A DNA stretch of 64,000 nt, from assembly GCF_032854445.1 (NCBI RefSeq), contig NC_088295.1:31800470-31864469 (forward strand), given 5' to 3'. Positions 25,180-37,128 of this stretch are shown in pieces. The first letter of the stretch is position 1. Each line of letters opens with the position of its first letter. The stretch is from Liolophura sinensis (taxonomy: Eukaryota > Mollusca > Polyplacophora > Chitonida > Chitonidae). Under the pieces are notes generated by a model that was given only the letters and a program-made list of their open reading frames with translations, did not search any database and was not told where the DNA came from. A program made the translations under genes and the position numbers.

Positions 25180-26450
25180 TTATGGGAAAAGATACAGAAA
25201 CAGGTAAACTTGAGTAGAATATCTGGGCCTTTCTCGCAGCGTCCGATATCAAATTTGAGAGTGTCTCCAATTGGGTTGGTTCCTAAATCGGATGGGGGCT
25301 GGAGGCTCATTACTCACCTTTCATTTCCATCTTCAGACAGTGTTAATGATTTTATAGATCCAGAAATGTGTTCTGTAAATTACACTTCATTTGACAAGGT
25401 TTTAGAAATGATAGCTAGGTTAGGTTGTGGGGCACTGATTGGTAAAATGGATGTCAAATCTGCCTTTAGGTTACTACCCGTGTATCCAGGAGATTTTGAT
25501 TTACTCGGCATGAAGTTCCAGGGTAACTATTTCATCGACAAATGTTTGCCAGTGGGTTGTGCCATTTGGTGTCGGGTTTTTGAAACATTTTCATCTTTCT
25601 TATACTGGCTAACGGTACATACCACAAATGAAAACACCATGGACCATTACCCATGGATTTTATTTTTGCTGGAGCTGCAGGCACGAATATATGTGAAAAT
25701 ATCATGTCAACATTTGAAAGACTGTGTTTTGAATTAGGAGTCCCTTTAGCTTCCGAAAAGACAGTTAGTCCTTCAACGACCCTCACATTCCTGGGGTTCG
25801 AAATTGACACTGTTCAAATGCTTCTGCCGATTCCTGCCAAAAAACGTGAGGAATTGTCAAGCCTTTCGGGTGAATTTTTAACTCGTAACAAAGTAACCTT
25901 ACGTGAAATGCAATCGTTGACGGGCAAACTAAATTTCTTTTGCAAAGCCATTCGGCCAGGTAGAGCATTCATTAGATGTTTTCATGACGCCACAAGTCGA
26001 GTGAGTAAACCATACCATTTTATTCGAAATGGCGAAGAGCTTCGTTCCGACATGCAGATGTGGTCACATTTTCTGGACCGCGTTAATAGAACAGTGTATT
26101 TTTCGAGTGATGTTTGGTCGTCTGAATCGGTTCTGAAATTGTATACTGACAGTGCCGGGTCTACTGAATTAGGATGTGGGGCAATTTTTCAGGAAGAGTT
26201 GGTATTTTACCCATGGCCAGCTGCTTGGGCTGAGATGGAAGTTATGTGTGATATAACTTTTCTTGAACTCGTCTCAGTTATTTTAGCTATTATGATATGG
26301 GGTAGCAAGTTATCAAACAAGAGGGTGCTGCTAAATATCGATAACCAAGCCCTGGTTGCAATCCTGAACAGTGGGCCAGATTCAGAGAAGTGTCCCCATC
26401 AGACAATGTATCACCAGAGCCGGTCCCAGTCGAGTTCCATACTCTGATCT
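25180..26450 (+). pseudogene. Reverse transcriptase and RNase H of element 1
   Basis: RT palm motifs are visible (GLVPKSDGGWRLITHLS, KMDVKSAFR, KCLPVGC), then the connection and an RNase H with YTDSA and a later NIDNQALVAIL. This is the DIRS/Ngaro type of polymerase. Fossil copy. Confidence 0.75.
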
Positions 26451-27360
26451 CCAGCCTAATGTTGACAGACTCCTCCGAGCAGCACTCTCAGAAAATTCAC
26501 ACGCAACCCAAAAAACTGGTTTAGCTTCTTATTTTCAATTTTGTGCACAAGTAAACATCCAAAATGCTTGGCCTCCTCAACTGCAGTTCATTGTTTCATA
26601 CATAGCTCATTTGTCAATACGAGGTCTAACTTACTCTACAGCAAGGTCGTATTTATCTGCGATCCCGTACAGAAGTAAATTAGAAGGGCAAGTGGATTAC
26701 ACATCAGATTTTGTGGTCTCCAAATTAATGCAGGGAATGAAACGTATTCACCATAGCCCGGATAGCAGACTACCTATCACCAAAGAAATCTTGCAGAAAC
26801 TTATTCACGTGTTGCCGAGTGTTTGTGCTAATACGTATGAGTCAACCTTATTCACAGCTGCTTTTTCTTTGGCGTATTTTGCCTTTCTTAGGGTCGGAGA
26901 GTTTGCGGTATCTAGGGGAAAGCCTGACTATCAGGTTATCAACCAGGCTGATATTCATTTGGACACAAAGGCAGAGACTCTAATCCTAAATATCCGCTAT
27001 TCTAAGACTGATCAAACAGGCAAAGGTGTAACAATCAAAGCAGACAAGCAAGCGGGAAATCCTCGTATTTGTCCCTACACATGCATGGGAACATATCTTT
27101 CACACCTATCACACATCAAGGGCCCCTTGTTTTGTCACTTCAGTGGTGCCCCACCCACTCGGTATCAGTTTTCTGCAATACTTTACCAATGTTTAAAGGT
27201 TTTAAACATGCAGAATTTGAAATACAGAGGTCACTCCCTGCGAATTGGTGCGGCCACAGACCTGGCATTGACAGGCGGACAGCAGAAATGATTAAAAGAG
27301 CTGGCCGGTGGCGGCCTGCTTGTCATCAATCATATATACGTGTGCCAATGTTAAAATAAC
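26371..27360 (+). pseudogene. Tyrosine recombinase of element 1
   Basis: A lambda-integrase-like recombinase used by DIRS-group elements in place of a DDE integrase. Visible signatures are FLRVGEFAV, the GHSLRIGAAT box and a terminal W-x-x-x-x-x-x-SYIRV block holding the expected tyrosine. Confidence 0.75.
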
Positions 27361-27594
27361 TGATAAATCTAAAACAATGATATCGTTTAGGTCTTTCAGA
27401 GTGCATCTGGGTTATAGGCTCCTCCATAGTCAAAAGAGCTTTCACTGCAGCACTCACAAGACCTGGTGGCCCTGATTTGGGATTGTCAAGAATAGAGTAC
27501 ACATTGTGGTGGTAGGGATACAGTGGGATGAGTTTGCTGCAGGTCAGAAACAAAATAGGGTTGTTGAAACATATCTGCCCCCAGCCGACTGTCA

Positions 27595-27990
27595 TTGTAT
27601 TACATTGCGGTGGGAATTGACATAGACAAAGCAGCTATACGAAAACTAAGATTGGCTATGTTTTCTTTATTTGATTACATAATGAATGAGTTCCCGAATG
27701 TGAAAATAATCTGGTCACAAATATTACCTAGATTAGAATGGCGATATTCGGGCAACAACGCTGCAATGAATCAAGCCAGGAAAACGTTGAACCCCTTTGC
27801 CGAAGGTCTAGTCATTAAGAATGGGGGGTCGATTCTCTGTCATAGAGATATAGAGAACAATCCGACTGCATTTCTTGGCTCTGATGGAGTACATTTGTTA
27901 CCAGTTGGAAATCATATATTTCTGAACACGTTGCAGGTTGGGCTGGAGTTTTTCAAAATGACCGGCGGTTCAATTTACCCGCCTTATTAG
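27595..27990 (+). pseudogene. SGNH-hydrolase-like block of element 1
   Basis: Contains IIWSQILPR and a late GSDGVHLLPVGN box with the Asp-x-x-His arrangement of SGNH/GDSL hydrolases. Such a domain is known beside the recombinase in some Ngaro elements. Confidence 0.6.
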
Positions 27991-28134
27991 TTGTTGGCAT
28001 TGTTAACGGCTGCTGTTTGTGCTGAGCTCCTAACCTACACTATGTGTGGCGGTGTGCTTTGGTTTACTTCTTCTAAACCGTCGCACATTTGGCGCGGCAC
28101 AAACCCAACTAACAAAATTTACATGCATATTAAA

Positions 28135-28370
28135 TAAATTTGAACTCTGCATCGCCCAGGGTCAGTTAGTGAATACTGATGATGAGAATAACTTTGATTT
28201 TGTTGATGATGTGAATTTGGAATTGAAAATGTTGAAATTTGACCTCTGAACCGCCCAGGGTCAATGCCGGTACTATTACTGATTATGAGCTTAACTTTGA
28301 TTTTGCCGATGATGTGAATTTCAAATTTAAAGTTTTAAAGTTTGACCTCTGCACCGCCCAGGGTCAAGAT
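28135..28370 (+). repeat. About 101-bp tandem repeat at the 3' end of element 1
   Basis: Two full units and part of a third, each marked by a TTTGACCTCTGCACCGCCCA-like block (starting near 28138, 28238 and 28340) and a GATGATGTGAATTT block. Confidence 0.8.
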
Positions 28371-28419
28371 TCATAACAACCAGCCGTGGACATATCATGC
28401 CAATTTTTAAAATAAAAGA

Positions 28420-28829
28420 AAAAGTAAAATTTAAACATATTTATTGTTTTTGTCTTTATCTTTTCTGAGATAACAGTATACAATTTATGGGATGTTGTCT
28501 AAACAATTTTTTTTCTGCTGCCCCTCTGATTAGAGTTCAGAAATCTTCTGAAATTGAAATAGCAATTTACGGTCGAAATCCTGTATTAAACTATATTCAA
28601 CGTATATGGAAGAAAATAATTCGCAACTGCGTGTATGTATTTTTGAAAAGATGAACAAAAATTTCTAGCTGACAACATTCATAAAGTTTGTGCGTCGCAG
28701 ATTTTTTCGTTTAACTGCACAATTCAGGAACACGGTAATTTCCCCAACAAAATGCCTTATATCTCTTATAGCTGCTTATAGCTGCTCTGGTTTTACTCTC
28801 TATGCTGTCCGTCTTTAATTATATTACAG
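28420..28829. other. AT-rich spacer
   Basis: No gene or repeat recognised between element 1 and the possible exon at 28830. Confidence 0.35.
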
Positions 28830-29474
28830 GTTAACAGTTGTTCAGCATTGACCGCTGGGATCCTCACGCGCTCACCGCAATGGAAGTCCATTACCTAGAA
28901 GTAAGCAACTTCCCTATAGCTAATCTCGACGGCACTCTAATACACTATGTGAGGTATGTGCGCTGCCATATATATTTTTTCTCTATATTGGACGTTTGAA
29001 ACACGGCTGATGCCTTTTGAGGAAAAATCTTCCAAACGCTGTTGTGTCGAAAAAGACTTAAAATAGTTATGATGGAGAGTTTTGTAAAAGGATAGTACTG
29101 ACTTCGATACTAATTATTACTTCGATAGTAATTATTTAATCGCAGTTTTTAGATGCGGACTTTCAGTTTCAAGGTATGGTCAGTTCTTGTAGGAGCCGTT
29201 TACATTAGATTTCCCATGATTCAGTTCACATTTTCCACCCAAGAGGTTGGTATGTTTCTCCATCAGGTGGCTCGAGCTTCTACAGATGACGCTACATTTG
29301 TAATGTGCCTTGGAGATTGGCCCTTGGGAAGTTGCATACTTCCAGGTAATGGACTTCTGGTATAACGTTAGCATCAATCAAATACTTTAAATTATATATG
29401 TTTAACGACGTCAATTTCTGCCCATAGAGGCATCTCCCGGAGGTGTTACTTCAACGTTCACAGCATTGAGAAAG
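28830..29474 (+). CDS. Possible small spliced gene fragment, weak
   Basis: Three short splice-flanked pieces keep one frame. The first is 28830-28953 (after TATATTACAG; ATG at 28880, MEVHYLEVSNF; donor GTATGT). The second is 29153-29173 (after GTTTTTAG; donor GTATGG). The third is 29428-29474 (after GCCCATAG; donor GTAGAT). The joined peptide is about 47 residues with no stop, and no further exon was found to the right. Short exons can arise by chance, so this is tentative. Confidence 0.2.
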
Positions 29475-30342
29475 GTAGATTATATTTGTTGCGCGCATAT
29501 TCACATCAGAACTACTGCCACAAAACTTCTTTTATTCATTTTCTTGAAGCTGAATTTAGATATGGTACAATTTTTCCACCGTGACAAAGGCTGCAAGATT
29601 TAACCCAGGAAACGCTGTCTCCACTGTCAACTAATCTTCGTCAATTCTGTATCCCTTTAAGGCGTATTTTAATATTTAAAAAACTTCGTCCAACTTAAAA
29701 ACAGCGATTTCATGAAACGAATGACTCTTGCCAAACAATGAAACCTCGAAACGACTTCTGTCTCTGTGACAAAAGACGGCCTCGATGTAGTTTTTGTCAC
29801 GGCACTAGTGAAATGGATAACATTAGGAAACAATGTAATAATACACTGACACCATGGAGAGCAAACACATTGACACCGTAGAGAACAAATACATCTTGTA
29901 TTGTTCACATTTGCTAGATACAGCTAGAACTTACCAACACCTGCCCTGCACAATGCTCCCAAGTCTTCTGTGAATTTTTTAACCAGAAAACACAAAAACA
30001 GAAAACACAAAAAAGACACAATATGTGTACACACAGCTAATGACTCCTCGTCATCACATGACTGAAAAGTAGTTAAGTGCGACGTACACTGAGGCTAGGA
30101 GAATGATTACCTTAACTTTGGGTGCACTAAAAAAATTAATCTGTTAATTTTAACAGAAAGTCTGTTGTCTGATTGATGCTAGAGTGTATTCTGTTATTGC
30201 AACACATTGTCCTGTTAAATATAAGGCATATATTCTATTAATTCAATCTAAAGATTCTATGGCAAATGTACAAAATGACGCTGAAGCTCGAATATCACGG
30301 TAGGCATTTAATAGTTGTGCTTTTCCGGGTATATATATTTTT
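29475..30342. other. Intergenic, no gene seen
   Basis: Short open frames only. No recognisable family. Confidence 0.35.
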
Positions 30343-30789
30343 TATTCCAATAATCCGGACTTAAATAAACTACATCTGTACTTCAAGAAGTATTAGCCCG
30401 CTTTATCAATGGGTGGGTACTCAAGTTATACAATCACCACAAGCTCGATACCTCAACGATGCCCATAATCCACCAAAAAGTCCTCCTGTGTGATAATATT
30501 GTTTATCCTGTATTAATGATAAACAAATTTATTCCAATAATCCGAACATAAAGAAACTACTTCAACAACTATTAGCTCGCACTAACAAAACAGGGAATAA
30601 ATTCAAGAAATGCGTTTATTTGAATTGAATGGATGAATTATGGCCACAGTTTTATTACTGAAAATTACATCAAACGAGTGACAAGTTCCTCACGAGCGCG
30701 CTGAAGGCCAACCTTGCGGTCCCAGGGTAAATCAGCCTCTAATCCTTACAGTTTATGTAGTTCACCCCACGCAAAAAGTGGGGATTTTA

Positions 30790-30985
30790 TATGCTCGCTT
30801 CTTGAGAAATTCAAAAGTAGCCCATATTTCTAGTAAAATACATAGATGATACGCCAAATGTTTGCTTCTTGGGAAATTCAAACGTAGCCCATATCTCTAG
30901 GAAATACATACATGATGTGCCAAATGCTCGCTCCTTGAGAAATTCAAAGGTAGACCATTTTCTCACTGAAATACCTAAATGATGT
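30790..30985 (-). repeat. About 67-bp tandem repeat at the 3' side of element 2
   Basis: Nearly three units with TGCTCGCTTCTTGAGAAATT, AGCCCATAT and GAAATACAT blocks, starting near 30791, 30859 and 30924. The position in the element corresponds to the 101-bp repeat of element 1, but the sequence is unrelated. Confidence 0.75.
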
Positions 30986-31205
30986 TCAATAAAGTTTCAG
31001 TTGCACCTCCACGGCGTGATAAGTTGATGCACAAATTAATACATATCTACCTGTCTTCCACGAAGACTGCATCTATAAACACAGTGTGCTTGCAAGAACC
31101 ACGCTACCCGAATGTGTCTACACGCAGTCGCCATCCCACAAGAATCTTTGCGCTAATTTTAAAGTAGGCAAAGCTGTACCTATGTACAAACAGCGATCCA
31201 TTGAT

Positions 31206-31793
31206 TTAAGAAAATGTCTTTGTATCCGAGGTAACAAAAGCCTCAAGAGCGCCCTGCAGAATATTATTAAAAATATCGTTGCCGGTAGGGGATAGATGTA
31301 CCCCTTCTGTACGGAACAGACCAGTCTTAGGCGAAATATCTACCTCATGTTCACTCCCGTGTGAGGCGGACCCTATTCTGAACGAATGAGATTTGAACTG
31401 TCGAGCTGGTAACTCACAAAAGTTGATTGCCCTCTTCAACACAGCTGAAAACTGATATCGCCTTTCCAGTCTACCATTTGCATGGCAGAAGAGCCATTGC
31501 TTTAACCCAACATACAGTTTTATTGTTGGCTGTGTGAATCTGCAACACAGAATTTTGGAATACCGAATACGGACCGCCAACAAAGGAATGTTCTTGTCAG
31601 TGTTAAACCAAACGTCTGACGATTTAAGAACTGGAGCCATGCTTTTGTTTGAAACTACCAGTTCCCCCACCCTGAAGAATCCGAAGAATGCTACAGTATA
31701 TGCGGCTGCGAAGAGACCTGCTTTAAAACCCAACCCACACACACTTTTCAGCGCATTTGGAAGCTTGGGCAATATCTCCAACTTTATGGGCAT
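31206..31793 (-). pseudogene. Tyrosine recombinase part of element 2 with adjacent SGNH-like block
   Basis: Readable signatures are FFRVGELVV, KSHSFRIGSAS (recombinase Arg box) and EGVHLSPTGNDIF (SGNH His box). Same family as element 1. Fossil. Confidence 0.7.
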
Positions 31794-32789
31794 TCGCGTG
31801 TCGATGCAGCTATTGAGCCTTCACATGCCCTTCAGCACTTTGTTAATGATGAAAAACTACGTCGGATCATTTAAATGCCGAATTTTGTGCTCGTAAGAAA
31901 TGGCTGAAACATAACGCAGCGGTAGCAGTAGAATAGCCACGGGCCCAAAGATAAGCTATGTAGCTCGCAACAGTTTCTGTTGATACTGGTCAGTTGGATC
32001 GCTTTCCAAAAAGCTTGTAAAAATGGACGAAGCACGTAATGGCTGTGCGCTAAACTTTTTGGGTATTGATTGCTGTAGCCGCGCAGAGCAAGCGTGCAGT
32101 CTCGGACTCTAAGTCTCGGGGGATAACTGTTGGGTTTTCTTCTGCCGTCGGTGCTAGTTCTCTGCATCTTTGCCACTCTCCGCGACAAAAGGAGACAGCA
32201 ATAGGATTCGATTGACCAGCAATGTTCACACCTGTTATGAGTAAATTCAATTCCAAGCATTTAAGTACGAACTTTCTTACCAGCGACATCACTTCCTTTG
32301 ACTTTGATGTAAGTAAATTAAGGACATGTACAACAGCCATATTGTCGCAGTGAAAAACGATTTTCTTTTTTTTTTGAGATTGTATTCCCCAAACCGACAA
32401 ACAGATTGGGAAGAATTCCAGAAATCTTATGTTTTTTCTAAGGCCTCGATCGTGTCAATTTTAAGGCCACATCCCACACACTCACTTGCCCTGTAAGAAC
32501 ATACCAAAGCCTCTGTCCTGTCTGTTATCAGTGTACAGACGTAAATGGTTACTTGAGAGGCAATATTTATCTCGAAAAATTTAAACCCCATTGAAATTAC
32601 CGAAGAAAGTCAGCCACATGTGTAAATCAAGCTTCATTCCCTCTGTTACCCGAATGTGGTACTCTGGTTTAAGAATATTAACTGTGGCGTCTATTAGCCA
32701 TCTACAGAATGTTTGGCCTGGAGCGACACCTCTACCAACAAAATTTCAGTGATCCAGTTAAAGACTGTAATTTCCTCAGAGTTATCTTG

Positions 32790-33259
32790 TTAAAGATAGG
32801 GCTTTCTGAATTGTTGCAAGCAATTCCCTGATTTCTTTTTGTCAGGTATTCTGACCACCCTTTTTTCAGGGACTCTTAAATCTTTACAAACACCTAGAAA
32901 AGTCTGCAAGATAGTCTGACATTTATTTGAGTCACGCAACTCTCCGGTCAAGAAATCGTCAAAATAGTGAATCATGTGACTGCAACCGGGCCTGTGTTTG
33001 ACACACCATTCTAAAAAGAGGCCAATTTTTCAAGCAAGGAACACGAGGTTGTACACTCTATAGGTAAACACTTGTCAAGGTAGTACTGACCACCAAACAT
33101 AAATTCCAACTGGTCAAAATCACAGGGGAACACTGCCATTAAGCTAAAGGCACACTCAGTGTCAGCCATATCCAACATGGCTCCCCGACCAATATCAAAG
33201 CTGGTATATTTGACTGAGCATAAGACGGGGGTCCATGTAATTTTTAATCGAACTGCCAT
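32790..33259 (-). pseudogene. Reverse transcriptase part of element 2
   Basis: RT palm motifs resemble those of element 1 (YYLDKCLPIEC, and a YFDD catalytic box). Fossil. Confidence 0.65.
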
Positions 33260-34174
33260 GTGAATATTATAAGTTGTGTATCAAGCGAAATTCCCCTGGC
33301 TGTTTCTTAGGAACTAATTCCCTTGAATAATTTTCTTTTAACTGCTGTTTGTTTTAAATTGATATATTATACTGTATAATCCAGTATACTGGAGAGAAAA
33401 CCCCAATCTAAAAAAATCGGCTTTTTCTGCTGCTTTTGTTTTGTTTGTGTATAATCTCAAATGCTACAGCAGGAATTCCAGTTTAACTGGCCTTTTACCA
33501 AGGCTGTAGATGTTTTGGGTTGAAGGAACGAAAATTTTGACTTAAACACATTTTCTTGACCCCACACATTTTTGCAGCCTGTTTGCCTCCACATTTTGCG
33601 CATGCGTGTCAGAATTTCCAGGTATCCCTTTTGTACCCATTGCCATTGAATGCCCAACAGATAGCTGCCTCTTATTTTACCCTAATAATGCTGTTAGTGA
33701 CTGTAGCTGGCATGCCGACAAGGCTTGGGGACGTTTGACAGGGAACCATAAACAAGAGCCAAAGTTCTTCGTTAAGTGCAGCCCACGACTGGGATGGGTC
33801 ATTTGCATGGCGAAATCGGAACTGCTCATCGTACATTCTCCCCAGCTAAACCCACCCAACGGCTCGCCTGCTGTCCTTATAATATTCATATATTTTTGCA
33901 GCTCTAAAGCCCTATGGAGAGATTTCTCAAACAGGAAGCTGGCATAAATAAAACATGCCGATGTCCATTTATCAATGGAGTCCACTCGAGCAACAGAAGG
34001 TTTTGCTTTAATTTCCAGCTGTCCTGAAGCAGAGAAGAATAGGGGGACCAAAGGGGGATAACTCTAACCACCCAATTCACAGGATCAGCACAAAGCTCGG
34101 TACATCACCGAAGCCAAAAGTCCTCCTGTGTGACAATATTGTTTATCCTGTATTAATGATAAACAATTTTATTT

Positions 34175-34275
34175 GTTTAATTATTTATTTGATTGTGATT
34201 TAACACCATATTTAAGAATATTATACTTATAAGATGGCAGTCAATTTTATGAGTGTAGGACACGGAAGTTCCCGG
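34175..34275 (-). mobile_element. Degenerate SINE tail next to element 2
   Basis: TTTATTTGATTGTGATTTAA, TTTAAGAATATTATACTTAT and GGCAGTCAATTTTATG follow the main family's 3' domain with many changes. Confidence 0.5.
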
Positions 34276-34744
34276 AATAAACCAGCTGTCATCAGAAAAG
34301 AACAGATTTTCACCAGCAGAGAGCGCTCCAAAAATCCACACGTAAACTTTGACAGCCATACAAGCATTGAGTTCCCGCGATTCAGTGTTTAAGCTTACCT
34401 TAACCTTACACAGCACTAAACACCGCCTTAATATTTGTGTAGTAACTTCTACAGGACACCCTCCATAAACTATACTGTGCAACCAAAATGGTACATACAC
34501 AGTCAAAAGGCTGATATTTTCCACTGCAACTCCAAAAAACTCATCACATACTGCTCACCATACCTCCTCAAGATAATTCGAGTGTATCGGATCCAGGGGA
34601 TCGATCACCATAGAAACAGTGGGGTCACATCATAATTGTATAATAATATTTCACAGATATTTACATCATGAAGCTACTGCTAATTTTCTGACCATTATAT
34701 TTCATGGCTTTTACCTACAACATGCAACAATAATAGGGAATTCC

Positions 34745-34895
34745 ATCAAGAATATTTCACTCAGGCGGAGGAAACCGGATAGAGCTTGGGGGAAACCCCC
34801 GACCATCCGGAGATTGCTATGAGACATTGCCACGTACGACCAGAGAAGCATGGGCTGAGCTTGAACAGCGACGGCATTGGCCACAGAGTTCCCCC
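34745..34895 (-). mobile_element. SINE, minus, 3' tail missing
   Basis: GGCGGAGGAAACCGGATAGA, CCCCGACCATCC and GCCACGTACG match the main family's body. The tRNA-like head is degenerate. Confidence 0.7.
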
Positions 34896-35059
34896 TCCAG
34901 TCACAAAACTAACGGCTATGTTTAATGTGAAAAATTCTTGAGAATTGCACTAAACAACCACAAATCCCCACATTTTCTTGGCGCCTTCAAAGTCGCACGA
35001 GTTTTCCAGTATCATTTATTATCATGTATTTATTTGTTTATTTGCGGTACGTCCAGTAC

Positions 35060-35268
35060 CATGCATTGGTTGATTTATTTATTTGACGGCGGCCAGCTTT
35101 ATGGTGGAAGAAAAGCGGGTAAAGTCCGGGAGAAAACAACGAACACCAACGGGTTTCTGACAGACCTTCTCACCTACAGCCTGAGAGGAAGCCAGCTGGA
35201 CTTGAACTCACAGCGACCGCACTGGTGAGAGGCTCCTGGGTCATTGCGCCACGCCATCGTGCACTGAG
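35060..35268 (-). mobile_element. SINE, minus, internal tail lost
   Basis: ATTTATTTGACGGCGGCCAG joins the tail straight to the body, skipping the usual GCCGTACTCAAG part. The body and B-box region (GACTTGAACTCACAGCG) are well kept. Confidence 0.8.
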
Positions 35269-36440
35269 ACAATAGTATAAATACAGCGGCATGGAAACCG
35301 TTTTGTTATAGCTTCTTTTTTGCAAAAGCATAATTTGTTCAATGAAAACAGCACTTGCGTTAAGTTTTTTTATTGGAATAATGCATGCAAACGTTATATA
35401 GAGTTGTGTAGCAACTGGATTAGCATTACGCAGCAATAAGGTTCTAAGGCACCCAGAGAATACTATGAACTACTTAATACCACAGACTTGGTCGTTGTAA
35501 TATAGGTATACAATACCTGTTGGCTTAACATAAGCATAACAAATGTCCACAACGGTATATATGAATATACAATATTAGTTTTTTTAACTAATTATCCAGA
35601 TATAATCGTTTGAGGGCTGAATTGTAACAGGTGACGCGAGTAATTGAAAAATGTCACTTATAAGAGGAAAAAAAGTTACCATACATTTTGCCTACAAAAC
35701 AATTAAAAAATTAAGTTTAGTTAAAGTATAAGCTACAAGCATATAACATCTTTACAAAATGGACATCGATTTAGATCGATCAAGTCAAAGAACACAAAGA
35801 TTACCAGCTCACACCATGTATATTCCGAGTATATATGTATGTATTGTTTTATATTGTCAATTATGTATTTATTGTACATTTCGAAAGAAAATTACAAAAC
35901 ATCATTGTTTGATACTTTTCAACAATGGTCATTAAACATTAAAGAGTCCAAAGAGAAAGAATTAAATTTACTTTGTTTATTTAATCGCCCAGTCGGATGA
36001 AATTTGAAGTATAATCAGTTGAAAACTGGACCAGAAACTGTTAATAAAAATGAAGTGTATTTTAAGTAATGATTTTAATTCAGATAGTTCGAAGAATATT
36101 CTGGCAATATTTAAGAAAATTGTTTTTCTTTTCCTAATATTACCAACCATGTTAAAGCTAAACGTGAATTTTCTGGATTGAGAGTATAGATATTTACAAA
36201 TGTGTATAAAGCATTCGTGTTTCTTCAGTACATCGTGCCATAACTAGATCAATCCTTTGATCCCAGAGCAATCCGGTTCAGTGGAAGGAATAACGTCGGC
36301 CATGGACATGTATCACCTTTAACTATACTGTTTTCGTACTTATAATTAATGTTAATAAATTCATTTTAAAAGTTAGGTCAGGAGTAACTTTAAGACTGCT
36401 AAATACTCGCGTAAGCAAAATAATACCTTAAATAGTTCCA
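35269..36440. other. AT-rich intergenic stretch
   Basis: No gene, RNA or recognised repeat. It separates the retrotransposon cluster from the giant minus-strand gene. Confidence 0.4.
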
Positions 36441-37008
36441 TTAAAGGAGAAGAAAATTTAAATATCAATCAAATAGCATTGGAAAGAGTATGCTTTTCCT
36501 TGCAGGTGCATGCGCAAAAAAAATTATGATATGTACCTCAAGTTGATAAATCATAAATAAAGTCAGCGCCAAAATCCGCTGTGGGCGATTCCATTTTGCC
36601 TAAGAACTAGTCCTGAAGTCTTCTGTGTTAGAAGGAGAAGTGCAGTTCGTACATATCGGGTAGAACTCTTCTTCCCAGAAGGTAGCCAACAATATAGTTC
36701 GTTTTTCGCTTGACGCTTGGCGATCGGGAAACCGGAATGTTGGACGTAGATTCTGAGTTTACACGAACAAGCCTGCCGTTCTTACGACACTCACTGGCTA
36801 AGAGGCAACACACCCCCAGCATAGATTACAGGGTGTTAAAAATGGAGGACGCGATGAACTCAGCGATTTATGTCATCTTTGCCGTTTTCAGGCTTCACTT
36901 GTATGGCGAGGAAAAATCGCAAAATTATGCAGCAAGCACCACCAGATAGGAAAAAATGTGCACTTTTCAGCCTATAGTGTCATGTTTTTACGTTTTCTTC
37001 TCCTTTAA
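36441..37008 (-). mobile_element. Short inverted-repeat DNA transposon (MITE), copy 2
   Basis: Inverted relative of the copy at 461-1029: TTAAAGGAGAAGAAAAT at the left, its reverse complement at the right, TTAA at both outer ends. It lies 120 bases past the stop codon of the giant minus-strand gene, so it probably sits in or next to that gene's 3' UTR. Confidence 0.8.
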
Positions 37009-37128
37009 AGTTTCTTGACCCTGTTGGCACACACTAGATATTTACTTATACACACTAAAACTAAGTTGTTTTCGGCATTTTGTAGCTTGACAGGTTCCGC
37101 ACAGTCGGGGACTAATGGGGCAGGAAGG

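Larger units (their letters stand above)
24127..28400 (+). mobile_element. Tyrosine-recombinase retrotransposon (DIRS/Ngaro group), element 1, broken
   Basis: In order: gag-like part with a zinc-knuckle-like Cys/His cluster (about 24127-25038), reverse transcriptase and RNase H (about 25180-26450), tyrosine recombinase (about 26371-27360) and an SGNH-hydrolase-like block (27595-27990). An approximately 101-bp tandem repeat and AATAAA (28411) follow. This order with an SGNH block fits Ngaro-type elements. I found no clear terminal repeats. It is broken in several places and looks of middle age, since long stretches are still readable. Confidence 0.8.
30343..34172 (-). mobile_element. Ngaro-type tyrosine-recombinase retrotransposon, element 2, broken
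   Basis: Coding runs on the minus strand: gag-like part (34051-33677), reverse transcriptase (33259-32790), RNase H (about 32400-31870), tyrosine recombinase (31793-31310) and an SGNH-like block beside it (about 31310-31206). The ends carry split direct repeats. One repeat (30425-30530) recurs at 34075-34172 and shares GTCCTCCTGTGTGA and TTTATCCTGTATTAATGATA. The other (30343-30420) recurs at 30532-30605 and shares ATTCCAATAATCCG. The minus-strand order is therefore first repeat, coding part, second repeat, first repeat, second repeat, as in Ngaro elements. It is broken in several places, more decayed than element 1, and old. Confidence 0.8.

Noticed and set aside
29180-29377. Overlapping 65-70-residue frames on both strands
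   Set aside because: Neither shows a domain or coding character. The plus frame starts at the ATG of the tiny exon piece but runs past a good donor.
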